A stretch of DNA of 64,000 bases from Aricia agestis (lineage: Eukaryota; Arthropoda; Insecta; Lepidoptera; Lycaenidae), in NCBI RefSeq assembly GCF_905147365.1, contig NC_056407.1, positions 14,657,001-14,721,000 of the forward strand, in the 5' to 3' direction. Below the pieces are notes generated by a model that was given only the letters and a program-made list of their open reading frames with translations, was not told the DNA's origin and made no database searches. Shown piece by piece: positions 63,820-64,000 of this stretch (its first letter is position 1; each line of letters begins with the position of its first letter). The position numbers were made by a program, and so were the translations under genes.

Positions 63820-64000
63820 TTTTAAGCACTGTCGAGTGTCGACAGACCATGAAAATAATCTCTTAATACTGGGCCCTGGGTCTGACTTCGAAGAAAAGAG
63901 ATTAAAAAAAAAAAAACATGTTATGGAGCGAAAGTAGGGGAAAAAATTGTGTTTTTGTATGGGAGGCCCCCCTTAATTATTTATTTTATTTCAATTTTAT
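63820..64000 (+). repeat. GGGTTCCGT-family fragment at the window end
   Basis: The text GTGTTTTTGTATGGGAGGCC and CCCCCTTAATTATTTATTTT matches the body of the family at 6487 and 26450. Cut by the window edge. Confidence 0.55.

Overview
This window looks like nuclear DNA of a moth or butterfly (order Lepidoptera). The sequence is AT-rich, has GT-AG introns, and carries repeat types I know from lepidopteran genomes: short Helitrons (5' TCTATACTAATATTATAAA, 3' hairpin plus CTAG), repeats containing GCCAAGTGCGAGTCGGACTC and GGGTTCCGTACCCAAAGGGT, tRNA-derived SINEs, and a poly(T)-headed GGGCAAACGAGCAAACGGGT block. The order is inferred from memory of these repeats; no database search was possible. 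I see no bacterial genes, CRISPR array or rRNA.

Only one host gene is well supported. It lies on the + strand and has seven coding exons: 35704-35829, 52938-53147, 55601-55754, 60757-60909, 62095-62158, 63078-63205 and 63487-63633. All splice sites are GT-AG and all junctions keep phase. Counting from the ATG at 35705 the exons sum to 981 nt, that is 326 residues plus stop. The protein is basic at the N-terminus and a long coiled coil at the C-terminus; I do not recognise it. Its introns are packed with mobile elements. Two weaker exon candidates (44449-44599 +, 19173-19188 -) are flagged with low confidence.

Layout. 1-18.4 kb: nested non-autonomous DNA transposons, including four hAT-like elements with 8-bp duplications (1383-2192, 4870-5573, 7927-10451, 15985-17217), one piggyBac-like MITE (3237-3710), foldback elements, Helitrons, two broken LINE coding fragments and a long (TA)n tract. 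18.4-26 kb: mostly unique sequence, the 5' part of a larger Helitron with a repeat-rich ORF, and a SINE. 26-36 kb: a composite Helitron block, foldback repeats, a CTGTCCGT array, and a TIR-bounded element with a small ORF. 36-46 kb: host exon 1, a 2-kb palindrome, a LINE lacking its reverse-transcriptase core, a second piggyBac-like MITE and another foldback. 46.3-51.1 kb: a nearly full-length LINE with intact 973-aa ORF2 and damaged ORF1. 51-64 kb: a complete mariner with intact transposase, a second copy of the composite Helitron block, more MITEs, and the remaining host exons with a poly(A) signal.

The elements do not form a pathway. They show successive insertion into one another: MITEs in Helitrons, LINEs in Helitrons and in a microsatellite, Helitrons in hAT elements. 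Several pairs of related copies show filled and empty target sites inside the window, which allows target duplications to be read directly.
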